Both the position numbers and the translations under genes were made by a program. 64,000 nt of DNA from Pseudeuparius sepicola (Eukaryota > Arthropoda > Insecta > Coleoptera > Anthribidae), in NCBI GenBank assembly GCA_963920635.1, contig OY987308.1, positions 3,352,225 to 3,416,224 on the forward strand. Direction: 5' to 3'. Position 1 is the stretch's first letter; every line of letters starts with the position of its first letter. Below, piece after piece: positions 33,590-44,344 of the stretch. A model generated the notes under the pieces. It was not told where the DNA came from, searched no databases, and saw nothing but the letters and a program-made list of their open reading frames with translations.

Positions 33590-36236
33590 CAGGGTGGTTC
33601 ACTTTTATGTGGTAGGACTTTAACATTAGATAGAAAAAGATAATCTAAAATGAAAATTTTATATCAACATATATCGGGGAAAGCTTAGTTTCCGAGATAC
33701 AGGGCGTTGAAGTGTTGGAAAAAATATGAAGTATTTTTTACACTGTCCGAACCAGTGGAGATATTTAAACCAAATTTGATGTGTAGTACCACCTTTTTGA
33801 CTACGATATTTAGTGATAATATGAAGGTCCTGAAATAACCAGTGGTGGAGTTATGGGTTTTCACTATCACTAAATTTAAAAAGTAATTAGTACGGACCTG
33901 TCTCACATCAACGTAATTTTTTTTTTCGTAAAGTTCTTCCAATTCTCTACAAAAAGTGTATCTTGATTTTTTGTATCTGCCACGGTTGTGTAGTAAATAA
34001 ATTATTTCGTTTCCATCTCAGCCTTTTTTGCCTAAAAATGTGTTTTCTAAGATTATTGATAAATATCGCAAATAACAGAAATTAATTATGGAACACTTAT
34101 CGGATTCAGCTATTTTATTTTTAATTTTATGGAAACAATTTTAAAAATAAACTGGCACTTGGTTTGAGGTACATTACTTTATTATCATTTTAACATTTTT
34201 ATCAAATCTGTATTATTTCTTAATAATTTTTATAATTCTAAATTTGTAGAATTCTAAATTATACCACGACGAGTAAAACATGATTCTTCCGCCCATAAAA
34301 TGTTATTTAAAAATTGTCTTATTTCCTTTGACTACAAAATCCATCGGCAAAATACTAATGTCCTTTCTGCATCGCCGTACTGGTGAAGATAAGTGTGCCA
34401 TGGAAAAGAAAATCTTATTGACAGTTAATAATACAATAATCTGTCATCCAGTAGATGAACGTAGCAGCGCCGCAGTTTGTCTTTGTTAATAATTAAAATG
34501 CCGTTCCAATTTACAAATAAAGAGCAGGCTGACATCCATTTCTGCTATGGAGTTGCAAATGGGAACTCTGCGGAAGCAGCCAGAGAATACCGGAGGCGAT
34601 TTCCAAATAGGCGCCATCCGCGTCCCTCGGTGTTTGTTAACATGCACCGGCAATTCAGAACTCGCGGTCTGAGAACTAGAATCGTCGAACGAGGAAATGA
34701 AAACAATATCCAACAAGTCAGACGCAACAATGAGATTCTTCGTGAATTCGATAGGAATCCTACAACAAGTAGCAGAAGAGTGTCAGTGGCCCTACGTGTT
34801 TCAAAGTCTGCAATTTTGCGAGCTTTAAAAAGAAATCACAGGCATGCGTATCATCTACAACCCGTACAAGGTTTAAGGCCCGGCGATGCAGAAAGAAGAT
34901 TAGTGTTTTGCCGGTGGATTTTGGAGTCAATTGAAGGAAATAGACAATTTTTAAATAACATTTTATGGACGGACGAGTCGTGTTTTACTCGTCGTGGAGT
35001 AGTAAACTTTCATAATCAGCATATTTGGGCACAAGAAAACCCACATGCAATCCGGCCAAGAAATTTTCAGGTCGAATTTAGTGTCAATGTTTGGATTGGA
35101 CTGTACAACCATCATCTGTTTGGACCCTTTTTTTTTGCCACAGCGAGTGAATGGTGACAATTTTTTGGAGTTTTTAGTAGCTGAGCATAATAATATGTGG
35201 GAAGACATTCCTTTAAACTTAAGATTGTTGGCTTGGTTCCAACTTGACGGCTGTCCTGCACATTTTCACCGAAATGTGAGGAACTGGTTAAATAATAACT
35301 TTCCAAATAGGTGGATCGGACGAGGGGGACCGGTCGCTTGGCCACCACGTTCTCCGGACATAACACCTCTGGACTTCTTCGTATGGGGATTTTTAAAAGA
35401 ACAAGTCTATGCGACTCCTGTAGAAACAAGGGAACAACTTATTGATCGTATCAGAAATGCGTGCGATGAATTGAGAAATGGCAATTTAATCGATGCTGTT
35501 CAATCCGTTAGGCGTCGAAGTGAATTATGTGTGCAACAGAATGGATCACATTTTGAACAATTGTTGAATGTTGTACAAATTTAGAATTATAAAAATTATT
35601 AAGAAATAATACTAGATTTGATAAAAATGTTAAAATGATAATAAAGTAATGTACCTCAAACCAAGTGCCAGTTTATTTTTAAAATTGTTTCCATAAAATT
35701 AAAAATAAAATAGCTGAATCCGATAAGCGTTCCATAATTAATTTCTGTTATTTGCGATATTTATCAATAATCTTTGAAAACACATTTTTAGGCAAAAAAG
35801 GCTGAGATGGAAACGAAATAATTTATTTACTACACAACCGTGGCAGATACCAAAAAATGTCAAGATACACTTTTTGTAGAGAATTGAAAGAACTTTACGA
35901 AAAAAAAATTTACGTTGATGTGAGACAGGTCCGTACTAATTACTTTTTAAATTTAGTGATAGTGAAAACCCATAACTCCACCATTGGTTATTTCAGGACC
36001 TTCATATTATCACTAAATATCGTAGTCAAAAAGGTGGTACTACACATCAAATTTGGTTTAAATATCTCCACTGGTTCGGACAGTGTAAAAAATACTTCAT
36101 ATTTTTTCCAACACTTCAACGCCCTGTATCTCGGAAACTAAGCTTTCCCCGATATATGTTGATATAAAATTTTCATTTTAGATTATCTTTTTCTATCTAA
36201 TGTTAAAGTCCTACCACATAAAAGTGAACCACCCTG
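33590..36236 (+). mobile_element. Near-intact Tc1/mariner-superfamily transposon with about 650-bp TIRs
   Basis: TA-CAGGGTGGTTCACTTTTATG begins at 33588 and the complement ends at 36236 followed by TA: a 2647-bp element with a TA duplication. TIRs cover about 33590-34254 and 35583-36236 and are nearly identical. Between them lies one transposase gene (34498-35584). The inner part of the left side (34261-34384) is an antisense copy of transposase codons. Only one single-base defect breaks the gene, so this is the youngest-looking autonomous-type element here. Confidence 0.93.
34498..35584 (+). CDS. DUF4817-type mariner transposase with one frameshift
   Basis: The ATG at 34498 starts MPFQFTNKEQADIHFCYGVA. 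An upstream TTG-initiated extension to 34477 is unlikely in a eukaryote. Residues 5-60 form the DUF4817 HTH (AAREYRRRFPNRRHPRPSVF) and about 80-115 a second HTH (SSRRVSVALRVSKSAILRAL). Catalytic acids: D159 in ILWTDES, about D250 in WFQLDGCPAH, and about D287 in WPPRSPDITPLDFFVWG, with 36 residues between the last two. The C-terminus is HFEQLLNVVQI. The frame breaks in a run of nine T (35128-35136): one extra T relative to family expectation ends the first frame at 35157, while the second frame carries on to 35584. It is otherwise full length, about 361 codons. The break could be a real mutation or a homopolymer sequencing error. The product would be a nuclear cut-and-paste transposase acting on the element's TIRs. 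Confidence 0.92.
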
Positions 36237-36250
36237 TATAATATATTATA

Positions 36251-37552
36251 CAGGATGTAACTGAACTGATGGTCAAAAATGAAGCCACGTAATCTTGGAG
36301 TCAAAATAAGGGCACTTCTTCATATATTTTTTGCTCCTACGGGCCATAGTTTTTTTTTACACAGAGCGTAGAAATTTAGAGAAAAATACACATATTTCTT
36401 AGTATCTCTAGAAGTATAAGAGATATTTTCTTCAAACTTGGCGTCACATGAGCGGATGAGTTGTCAAATTTAAGGTTAATATGAAGCTTGTGAGGCCCCC
36501 AATTGCGGAGATACAGGGTGTTATTAAAATTAATTAGTTCAGAAAAATATGAATACCCTGTATAATCGCATTTTTTAAATTTGTTTTAAATGGTAAATTC
36601 AATGGTTAACAAAAAGTTATCTCTTAGTATTTTTTCATATTCTCAGCCGTTTTTTAATTATTTTCACAGAACGGCAATGCTGCAATAAACAAGTCATTTT
36701 AAGAATAAATCTAACAATCTGTGGATGTCAATTAAACTTGGCATTATTTGAATCAATTTACTTGGGGAACAAGGCGCAAGTGCGCCGACCTCGTTGAATC
36801 AATTTAAAAAAACGGAAAAAACGGATTTGGCTGCCAACTTTGCACTTTAGTATCAATCTTTTGAAAAATTATATTTTCATTTGAAGAATTGACTGATATG
36901 CACTTTTGCTATGGACTTGCCAATGACAATAATAAACATGCGGAAACGCGTAGTTGCGTGTATTGAAAGAGACGGCGGTCATTTCGAACATTTAATAATT
37001 TAATTTTCTAATAGTAATAGGTTTTTTTTATTATCGTTTTTGCATTTTTACTTTGTTAAATAAAGTTTAATTGACAACCACAGATTGCTAGATTTATTCT
37101 TAAAGTGTCTATTGTTCATTGCAGCGTTGCCGTTCTTTAAAAATAATTAAGAAACGGCTGCGAATATGAAAAAATACTAAGAGATACTTTTTGTTAACCA
37201 TTCCATTCACCACTCAAAACAAATTTAAAAAATGCGATTATACAGGGTATTCATATTTTTCTGAACTAATTAACTTTACTAACACCCTGTATCTCCGCAA
37301 CTGGGAGCCTCAGAAGCTTCATGTCAACCTTAAGTTTGACGGCTCACCTGCTCATGTGACACGCCAAGTTTGAAGAAAATATCTCGTGTACTTCTAGAAG
37401 TACTAAGAAATGTGTGTATTTTTTCCAAACGTCTACGCTCTGTATAAAAAAAACTATGGCCCGTAGGAGAAAAGAATATATGAAGTAGTGCCCTTATTTT
37501 GACTCCAAGAATACGTGGTTTCATTTTTGACCATCAGTTTAGTTACACCCTG
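36251..37552 (+). mobile_element. Deletion-derivative mariner element with long TIRs
   Basis: CAGGATGTAACTGAACTGATG at 36251 and a complement with a few mismatches (CAGTTTAGTTACACCCTG) ending at 37552, TA on both sides. TIRs of about 500 bp surround a short core. It lies only 14 bp from the right end of the preceding mariner. Inner termini (AGATACAGGGTGTT near 36510; AACACCCTGTATCTC near 37281) again show modular arms. Confidence 0.88.
36880..37003 (+). pseudogene. Transposase remnant: first and last codons only
   Basis: The core of the element at 36251-37552 can be read FSFEELTDMHFCYGLANDNN and KHAE, matching the N-terminal QADIHFCYGVANGN of the mariner at 34498. One frame over it continues RVVACIERDGGHFEHLII-stop, matching that protein's C-terminus (LCVQQNGSHFEQLL). 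Roughly 310 internal codons are gone. This shows directly that the element arose by internal deletion of an autonomous copy; it cannot make a working enzyme. Confidence 0.85.
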
Positions 37553-37565
37553 TATATAATATAAT

Positions 37566-37922
37566 TTTTATATATATTTATTCAATGATTCCAGAGCACT
37601 CCTGACCAATATAAAGTTTAATAAAAATTCAGCATTTTGACATCGCCCCGGGAAAAAGACCCTGTACATTTTTGTATTGAATCTTTGCACACCAACACTT
37701 TGAGTAATCCTGTTGATCATTCATCTGTTTTGACGGGATTCCATGGCACACTTGACTCGCCAGATGAGTTTAAATTTCCTATTTTGCTTAACTTTCACAA
37801 CCTGCAAAATGGAACTCCCTGTATATTTTTTGTTCAAATTTGGTATACTTGGGTTTTAGGTTGTTCTGATTAACGCTGTGGTGTCAGATTTTAAATAAAA
37901 AAATCGCTAAATGGTTTTCGTC
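37566..37922. repeat. Truncated arm of the 3772-4995 family
   Basis: Collinear with 4487-4815 (shared CAATGATTCCAGAGCACTC, CTTGACT, GGAACTCCCTGTATATT and AAAATCGCTAAATGGTTTTCG blocks), with moderate divergence and no matching second arm. Confidence 0.85.
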
Positions 37923-38513
37923 ATTTTTTGCTAGAAATAAAATTGTAGTAGGCCTTGAAAATTGACATTAAGACCTGACATTTTGCACCACCGTAAAGTG
38001 TTTTGTGGCCTATTTTTAGGAAAAAAAACGCGGCTAAAATCGGATGGAGAATACAAATTTTACGGGGGTGTTCGCACTTAAGATGAAACCCCCTGTATCT
38101 TCCCTTATGGTTAAATTTTCATAAAAATACAAACAAGCGAACAGAGAACAGCATGTTGCGCAGGAGAGTAATCTCTTCTGATTGAAATGGCAGTTAGGGT
38201 CAATTTCATAATACATTCAACTAAATTATCTTTTTACTTTAACATTAGGTAAAGTAACTTTTGCAACATTACTCAACAATGGTTGGATTGTTAGAAAGCT
38301 CCTTTATTTTTAAAGGGTACTTTAGTTTGCCTATGCAATTGGCCCTTAATAATCTTATTCTTACTCTTAATTTTCGTCCTTTGGAAAGCCCAAAACGAAT
38401 ACAAGATGACCGCTTGTCGTCAAGCAAAGAAAACATAGCTACTTCAAGTTATTATTACGATTTGACTTACAGCCAGGCATAACTAAGTTCTAGCTTCCCT
38501 AGAAGGTTCTAGG
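37923..38513. other. No gene recognised; target site of the hAT element at its right edge
   Basis: Contains a short repeat end (CCCCCTGTATC near 38090) and a 73-codon plus-strand frame (38261-38482) with no motif I recognise. GTTCTAGG at 38506-38513 is the left target duplication of the next element. Confidence 0.4.
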
Positions 38514-39533
38514 CAGGGACCCTTTAAAGTAAGGGGACCCAGCATTATACTTTCCAAAGTGAGGCCGTTTCTTTCCCCATTCCAATGGTCGCAATGATGC
38601 CAACTATGCCATTTTATTGGAGAACCTATGGATATAACAGGTACTTTGATTGTTAGTAAAAATTAATATGATTTCTAAAAATTAGACTTGACAATGTTCT
38701 GTCAACAAACACAGAATATGGTAAGTGCCAAATGAATCAAATTTATTTTATATTTGAATTTGGTTTCCTGCAATTATTTCCAGGAATTTAATTAATATAA
38801 GTATGGTAAGTCAGTGCCGATTTTGCTTATTTGAGAATTTGTCGCTATTGCACCTTGTTACCAGGTTCCTCAAACCATTTGTAATATGTAGGTATAATAG
38901 GTACGTACTTGAACTTTCTTCCCTTGTTGAATGTACCTACCCAAAGAACTTTCACAGATTTCGGGATGGACTAATAAGATTAGGTCTTATACTTAGTTCT
39001 AATCATGTAGTTTTTCTCGGTGCTCATTTTCGTAATTTTATTTCTCTCCCAAGGTACCTCACAAACGTAAAATAAACTTATAGTTGTAGAAAAAAACTGT
39101 TTAAAAAAAGACCTGACTGAAGCTACCTGCTTAATAATTTAATATTTAGGAAATACCATTTTTGTTTTGAACTACTTATACTTATACGTAATGCCCACGT
39201 AATGGGAATTGTAGGATTACTAAAGGTGAGACAAGAAAAATCTGGTTGCACTTATTGGGACTACTACAGGCGGCCGCATTACCTTTAACTGACTATCTGG
39301 AAGTTAGAAAACTTAAAACTTGTGAATTATGATGGGAAATATTTTGCCTCCTTTGGAATCTATGGCACTGGCATGTCACATAAAACCTGATGGCAGTTGG
39401 ACACTGACATATAACATAACCTTGTACCAGCCCACTTATGTGGTCTCCTGGGAGATATACAGAAAACAAGGCTTCACTTTTCCTATGTGATAGACTGTGA
39501 CATGCTGGGTCCCTTTATTTTAAAGAGTCCCTG
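38514..39533. mobile_element. Non-autonomous hAT element (CAGGGACCC ends)
   Basis: The two 31-bp TIRs begin CAGGGACCCTTTAAAGTAAG and CAGGGACTCTTTAAAATAAA and both end GGGACCCAGCA. They are bracketed by a perfect 8-bp duplication GTTCTAGG (38506-38513 and 39534-39541). Length is 1020 bp. The CAG start and 8-bp duplication are the hAT signature. There is no transposase; a 90-codon frame (38803-39075) is also found, changed, in the second copy at 61095-62008 and is not a recognised protein. Confidence 0.92.
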
Positions 39534-39541
39534 GTTCTAGG

Positions 39542-39899
39542 CATCTTGAGGCTTGAAATTGTAAAGCAATGATTCTTCACTTCGAACTTTTATAGAAATG
39601 TTTCACTTTTGCACAAACAAAACAAATTTATAAAAAAGCTGTCGCCAGCACTTCGGGCTGTCTGTTTCCACCCAGAGACACACTGCCTCGTCGTAGCAAT
39701 CTGGCGACGATAGCACTACCTGCACTACACAAATTAATTCTGGTAAATTTCTTGTAAAATCAACTGACAGGCAGTGTCAGGGCAGGCGACGTGGACCCGC
39801 ATCCCTTGTTGCCAGTTTTCTCTACTTCAGGGCTTCTGCTAGAGTCGCCTGTGGCTGAATACTTGATAAGAATACCTAATTGTTGGCAAGTAGAACATT
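39542..39899. other. No gene recognised
   Basis: A slightly GC-richer stretch with CTGGCGACGATAGC and GGCAGGCGACGTGG motifs. It abuts the Penelope-like fragment and may be part of it, but no protein similarity was seen. Confidence 0.35.
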
Positions 39900-40140
39900 A
39901 GCAAGACGATCCTGTTGGAGAAACCATTAAGATACCTATCTGTATGTGTGATCCTCCGTCAGACCAACACATTCAGAAATGGAAGAAAACCGTCCTTTTC
40001 AACCTTCATAGTAAACTTAATGTTTTCTTGTACGGAGTTAAGGTGATGAAGGAAAGCGGAAAGGGTATTCTCACCGAGGTGATCCCAAATGGGCTCCAAA
40101 ATATTAAAATTTTTGTTACAGCTTGTGTATACTAGATTAA
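39900..40140 (-). pseudogene. Penelope-like element reverse-transcriptase fragment
   Basis: The minus-strand reading has WDHLGENTLSAFLHHLNS, then VQENIKFTMKVEKDGFLPFL and NVLV. This is the thumb-region block typical of Penelope-like reverse transcriptases (hydrophobic FL-x-HLN, NIKFTMExEKDGxLPFLDVLV). A TGA follows, and after a short loss the reading resumes with RRITHTDRYLNGFSN, matching the THTDRYLN block expected next. Upstream catalytic motifs are absent, as are the GIY-YIG endonuclease region and any terminal repeat. It is a short 5'- and 3'-truncated relic. I am fairly confident of the family and certain that it is not functional. Confidence 0.75.
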
Positions 40141-41805
40141 AAAAATTGGGTAACATTTTAATAGAAGATCGGGCTCTACTACATGAATTACTTGATTTCG
40201 ACCTGGTAGGGGTCTGATGTTTTCTTTTTTAAGCATCTCAACAAATCTGTCTTCCTTTCATGTCTCCAACTAGCACGGCAAAAACGTAAAAAATAGTTTT
40301 TCCCGGGATCAAAGAAATTTTAATTAATACCAAAAAAAAGTTGTAAAATCCCGGCAACGCGGGTCTCGACGTAGGATCATTAAAATAAACACCGCAAACA
40401 CCGAAAATGGGGGCGCCATTAAGCTTGCCATGAAAAGAAGGAAAAACGACGAAAAACGCGCAGTTTTTTTGACTGGGGGACATAACCTCTAGACCAGCGA
40501 TTTGGAGTTGACGAAATTCAACCATGGGCGTAGTGAAATAATATGTATAATAAAAATAACACTAGATTGTAGCAAAATAGCTCACGGTTTTTTAGTGCTA
40601 TATTAGTATGAGAGTCGGCCGAATGATTTCAACTCTCATATAAGATTATAGAATAAGATGTTATGTAAAATGTAGAGAGTATATTTCTTTACTTGAAGCG
40701 AGTAGGTTGGCTCAATTAATATGGGCCCGATCATATCATTGTTATTTAACATATTCAACATTCACATAAGCTTATAGAATAAAATAGGAAAGAAGGCCCA
40801 TGGAGCAACAATAAAAAAGGGTCCCTTGGTCCTTTAGAAATCCGATAGGCGTATTTTCGGGGCCCCGAAAATCCTCCGCTGTTAAATACGCGCTTGTTTT
40901 TCTTCGATTAAATAATTTTCTGTAGGTAGTAAGACAAAACTTATAAATAAAAGTTACTCAGAATAGGAAACTGTGTATGATGGAAAAATTTTTGACAATC
41001 CTAGGCCCACTTTGCGTTTCCCCCAATATTTTTCTAAATACAAAGTAGGCCTAGAATCGTAAAATTTTGTCATCATGCGCAGTTTTCCATTCTGGGGAAG
41101 TTTTCTTAATACAGTTTTGTCGTACCATTTACAGAAAACCATTTATTTTGCAAAAAAGAGAATACAATAAAAAAATCAAAGTAGGCCTAACGCTTTGAAA
41201 TTTCGTACACTTAAGTAGCTTACCACGCTGAGCAAATTTTCTTTATAACTTTTTTCATTATCTCTACAAATAGAGGTATCAGATGGCGCGAAAAACAGAC
41301 GATCGATGAACGGTTGACGCTGTTGTTACAGGTCCAGTTTAATAATTACATATATTATCTTCATATGATCAATTTTACGTTTTGGCGATATAATATTCAA
41401 TCAACTAAGCTGTCTGATTACTTTTTTATGTTTTTGTATTACTTTCATATTATTATATACTATGAATTGCGAATTTTTAATATTCAAATAATATAAAACT
41501 TCAAAAGGTATATTCGGGAGACCCTCGTAGCTCAAAGACTCCGATCTGTGATTTTAACCCCACTCTTTTTAGCAATGGATCATTGATTTTTAGCTTAAAA
41601 GGTACACGGCGGCACTAAAAACTGCTTTAGTTGATTTTGCATTATTTATACATACGTGTGGGTTGGGTACTGTTATGTTCTTATAGTTATGTCGCCGTTA
41701 TGTATTTTTCGTGAGGAAAACACAATCGTTAGCATATAAACTGACATTAGGGAAGGATTCATGTCTATGTCTCTATATGTATAGGTATGTCGAAAATTAT
41801 CTATA
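40141..41805. other. No gene recognised
   Basis: Includes a 95-codon minus-strand frame (40238-40525) without recognisable domains, the hairpin at 40961-41092, and AT-rich filler. A tRNA-like CCTCGTAGCTCAAAGAC string near 41523 does not fold into a full tRNA. Confidence 0.35.
40961..41092. repeat. Hairpin with about 50-bp arms
   Basis: GGAAACTGTGTATGATGG onward pairs with the complement ending CATCATGCGCAGTTTTCC; shared inner block GGCCTAG / CTAGGCC. The loop is about 30 bp. No flanking duplication is obvious. Confidence 0.7.
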
Positions 41806-42739
41806 CCGGGTGTTCCATTTTAATAAATGCAGCTATTATAAATATCTCAAAAACGAAAATCACAAAAAAATCACATAAAAGTTGAAGCATATTATGAGGT
41901 GCAATGTAAGACGCACGTTTTCACTTGTAGGCAGACGACGTTTTCAAGGTCACTTGAATGTCTACTGTGTTTTTACTGTTAAAGGCATATCTTTAGTTAA
42001 AGAATGTGATTCGGCACATTTTCTGTAGGTATAGTATTGCGCTGGTATTGCTGGCTTAAAAGTTCTACAAAATTATGTTTAGTTTTTTTCAATGAAATGA
42101 AACATGGTCTTTTATGTGTACATAAGGTGTTTCTTCGTTTGCATTAACACTACATTCAAACACACATTTTAAGTAACGCAATAATTAACATAAATACATA
42201 TCTCGAAAATAAAAAATGAAAAAAGAAAACGATATATTGATGCGAAAGAACATCTTCTGTACCTATATGTTAAACATCTACAGTGTGACCTCCGTTAAGG
42301 AGTTACCACCCTGGTAAAATATCTTTATTTGTTTACCGATTTTGATAAACTTTTTTTTGTTAGGTTCAAAAAGCACATTAAACAATGTGTGTAACTTTAC
42401 TTTTGGGCTGTAATCACGGCCACCTGTCAACACATGGGCTCAATTTCAAAAAGTACTATTATTTGTTTAATAATATTTTTATTAGGTACAGGGTGTCCGC
42501 CTGAAGGTGATAGGAACATTCACTTTAACCATTCCGTATTTTTTGAGACAAATTAATGATTTAAAAACCAGTTTGTTGCAGTTTTTTCCAAACAATGTAA
42601 TGTCGTTTGGAAAAAAACAATCGAATGTCAAACAAAAGTTATAACCAACAAACCTTTTTGGAAAAAATGAAGATGGTGCAAATGTATCTTTTTATTAATT
42701 TAAACATATTTTTTTTATTAACGGATAACAATAGAACGG
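41806..42739. other. Repeat fragments, no gene
   Basis: Two solo termini: TACCGGGTGTTCCATTTTAA at 41806 and TACAGGGTGTCCGCCTGAAG at 42487, each starting a fragment without a matching opposite end. Short frames here have no recognisable protein. Confidence 0.4.
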
Positions 42740-43460
42740 ATAATAATAGAACACATATGCAACTTTGGGGTTACCTTTCGATTAAAAACGAGGAAAAATA
42801 ACCGACTCAAACGTGGTCACGTGACTTTCGCTATCTGTCAAAAATTATATTTAAAAAATAAAATCCCTAAAAATTGGCTTATTTGTTACAATTTCAAAAC
42901 GTTTAACTTGAAAAAGTCGTTTCTATTTTAATGTTACATAAGCGCCTATTTCCTATTTATAAAATTTCTTAAAATTTTAAAAAGTCATTACTTCGTAAAA
43001 ACTATTTTATATCACTAGCTATACAACATAATATACGAGTATCATTCTATAATTTTATTAACTTTTTATTATTACTAAAAAATATCGATAAGAATATGTC
43101 TTTTTCAAAAGAAAGTTATATTAACGCTTTAAAATTCTATTATGTTTGACACAAAGTTGATGTACCGGCAAGCATTTAGGTAGTACCATAGAAGAATCTA
43201 CTACGTAAATTCTTCTATGGTAGTACCTATAAATTTATTTACATTACATTTTCCATTACTGTAAATGTATGCCAAAATAATACATATATTAAGATATCAG
43301 CAAATAGTAGGTATTTCACGTATCTAACAAAATTCACAACTGTACGTCAACTTTGGATCAAATACAACAGAATTTTAATTTCTTTCGGTTTATCAATATT
43401 AAGTACTTAATGAAAAGTTAATAGAATAATAAAAGATAAAACTATAGTGACATAAATGTC
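42740..43460. repeat. Truncated relative of the 22789-23803 palindromic element
   Basis: Left-arm similarity from about 42760 (GGGGTTACCTTTCGATTAA, CAAACGTGGTCACGTGACTT) to 43178, and a short eroded right arm at about 43340-43460. Outer ends are lost. Its central region carries the small insertion at 43188-43218. Confidence 0.75.
43188..43218. mobile_element. 31-bp micro-insertion with inverted ends and 9-bp direct repeats
   Basis: ATAGAAGAAT and ATTCTTCTAT arms surround 11 bases. Identical 9-mers GGTAGTACC flank it (43179-43187 and 43219-43227). The related element at 22789-23803 lacks this segment at the corresponding place. GGTAGTACC is itself nearly palindromic, so an alternative reading is a 19-bp inverted repeat with one mismatch. 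Confidence 0.55.
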
Positions 43461-44344
43461 AGTTAGGGTAAGTATTGTGATCATTCATGCGGTTTTGAGG
43501 GAGAATTATTATGTCATGACAGTAGATTTGACAGCCGGTAGGTAGTCCTCTTACTTAATATTTTACTCAACAATATTCTTAATAACTATGAAAAAATATA
43601 GAAAAATAAAGGAGCGTAAATATTCATATTATTATTTTGTGTTTAACAATTCACAGTTTCAATCCCAAAATACGCCAGGATGGGAGCGATGTGCTGTTAT
43701 TTGTATAAAAAAGGGGGTCGGTCCGCCTGCCTCCCCCTAGACCCCTGGTTCCGACCAACGACCTTGCCGGGCAACAAAACAACTTATAAGGAAGGGAAAC
43801 TTATTTTAGCAAGGCGAAACATTACTTTTTATTCTCGCTCTGTACCAATGGCCGCTCTCCAACTCCAGCGCCATCTTACAGACACTTGCGCAATTTTTGC
43901 GCTCCAGTACCCAATTTCTGTTTTAGCAACATTTATCCTAGTTAGGAACACGGTCAAATGAAGGTCGTCGCGAGGTGATGACGTTTTATTTCCGTCCTTA
44001 AGTAAATGGTCATCATAACACAAGAATTACGGTTTAAATATGACGCATAGAAAATCTTTGGGTCACACAATGAGACCCTGTTATTTTTACTTACACGAAA
44101 ACATTTTTTTATTAAACCGCCACTGCTACTGCCATATTATTTGTATTCAGCAGCAATTCATCACATTGAAATGCACGTATTAGGTACGTCTCGACAAAGT
44201 TGAGAAACTTCACTTAAGCAAATTTGGGAGAGAAGCTCGAATTGCGGGGACCTCCCCATCCAGACGTATAAATGACCTTAACGTCTTGCATAACGATCGC
44301 TTAAATTAACAGGAACATATCCGACAAGATGCCATACACGTGGG
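43461..44344. other. No gene recognised; GC-richer patch
   Basis: 43660-43960 is noticeably richer in G+C (GGGGGTCGGTCCGCCTGCC) and has overlapping 60-93-codon frames on both strands (43680-43961 plus, 43829-44023 minus), none with a recognisable domain. It could be an unrecognised exon or repeat. Confidence 0.35.

Noticed and set aside
34477..34497. TTG-initiated extension of the mariner transposase
   Set aside because: Family members start at the MPF-type Met followed by the DUF4817 region; the ATG at 34498 fits and TTG starts are not expected here.
40238..40525. 95-codon minus-strand frame next to the Penelope-like relic
   Set aside because: Not collinear with any reverse-transcriptase motif and contains no recognisable domain.
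41518..41575. tRNA-like CCTCGTAGCTCAAAGAC string
   Set aside because: No complete cloverleaf, no B box at the right distance, no acceptor pairing.
43680..44023. 93-codon plus and 64-codon minus frames in a GC-rich patch, possible exon
   Set aside because: No splice sites or domain; open frames are expected from the raised GC.
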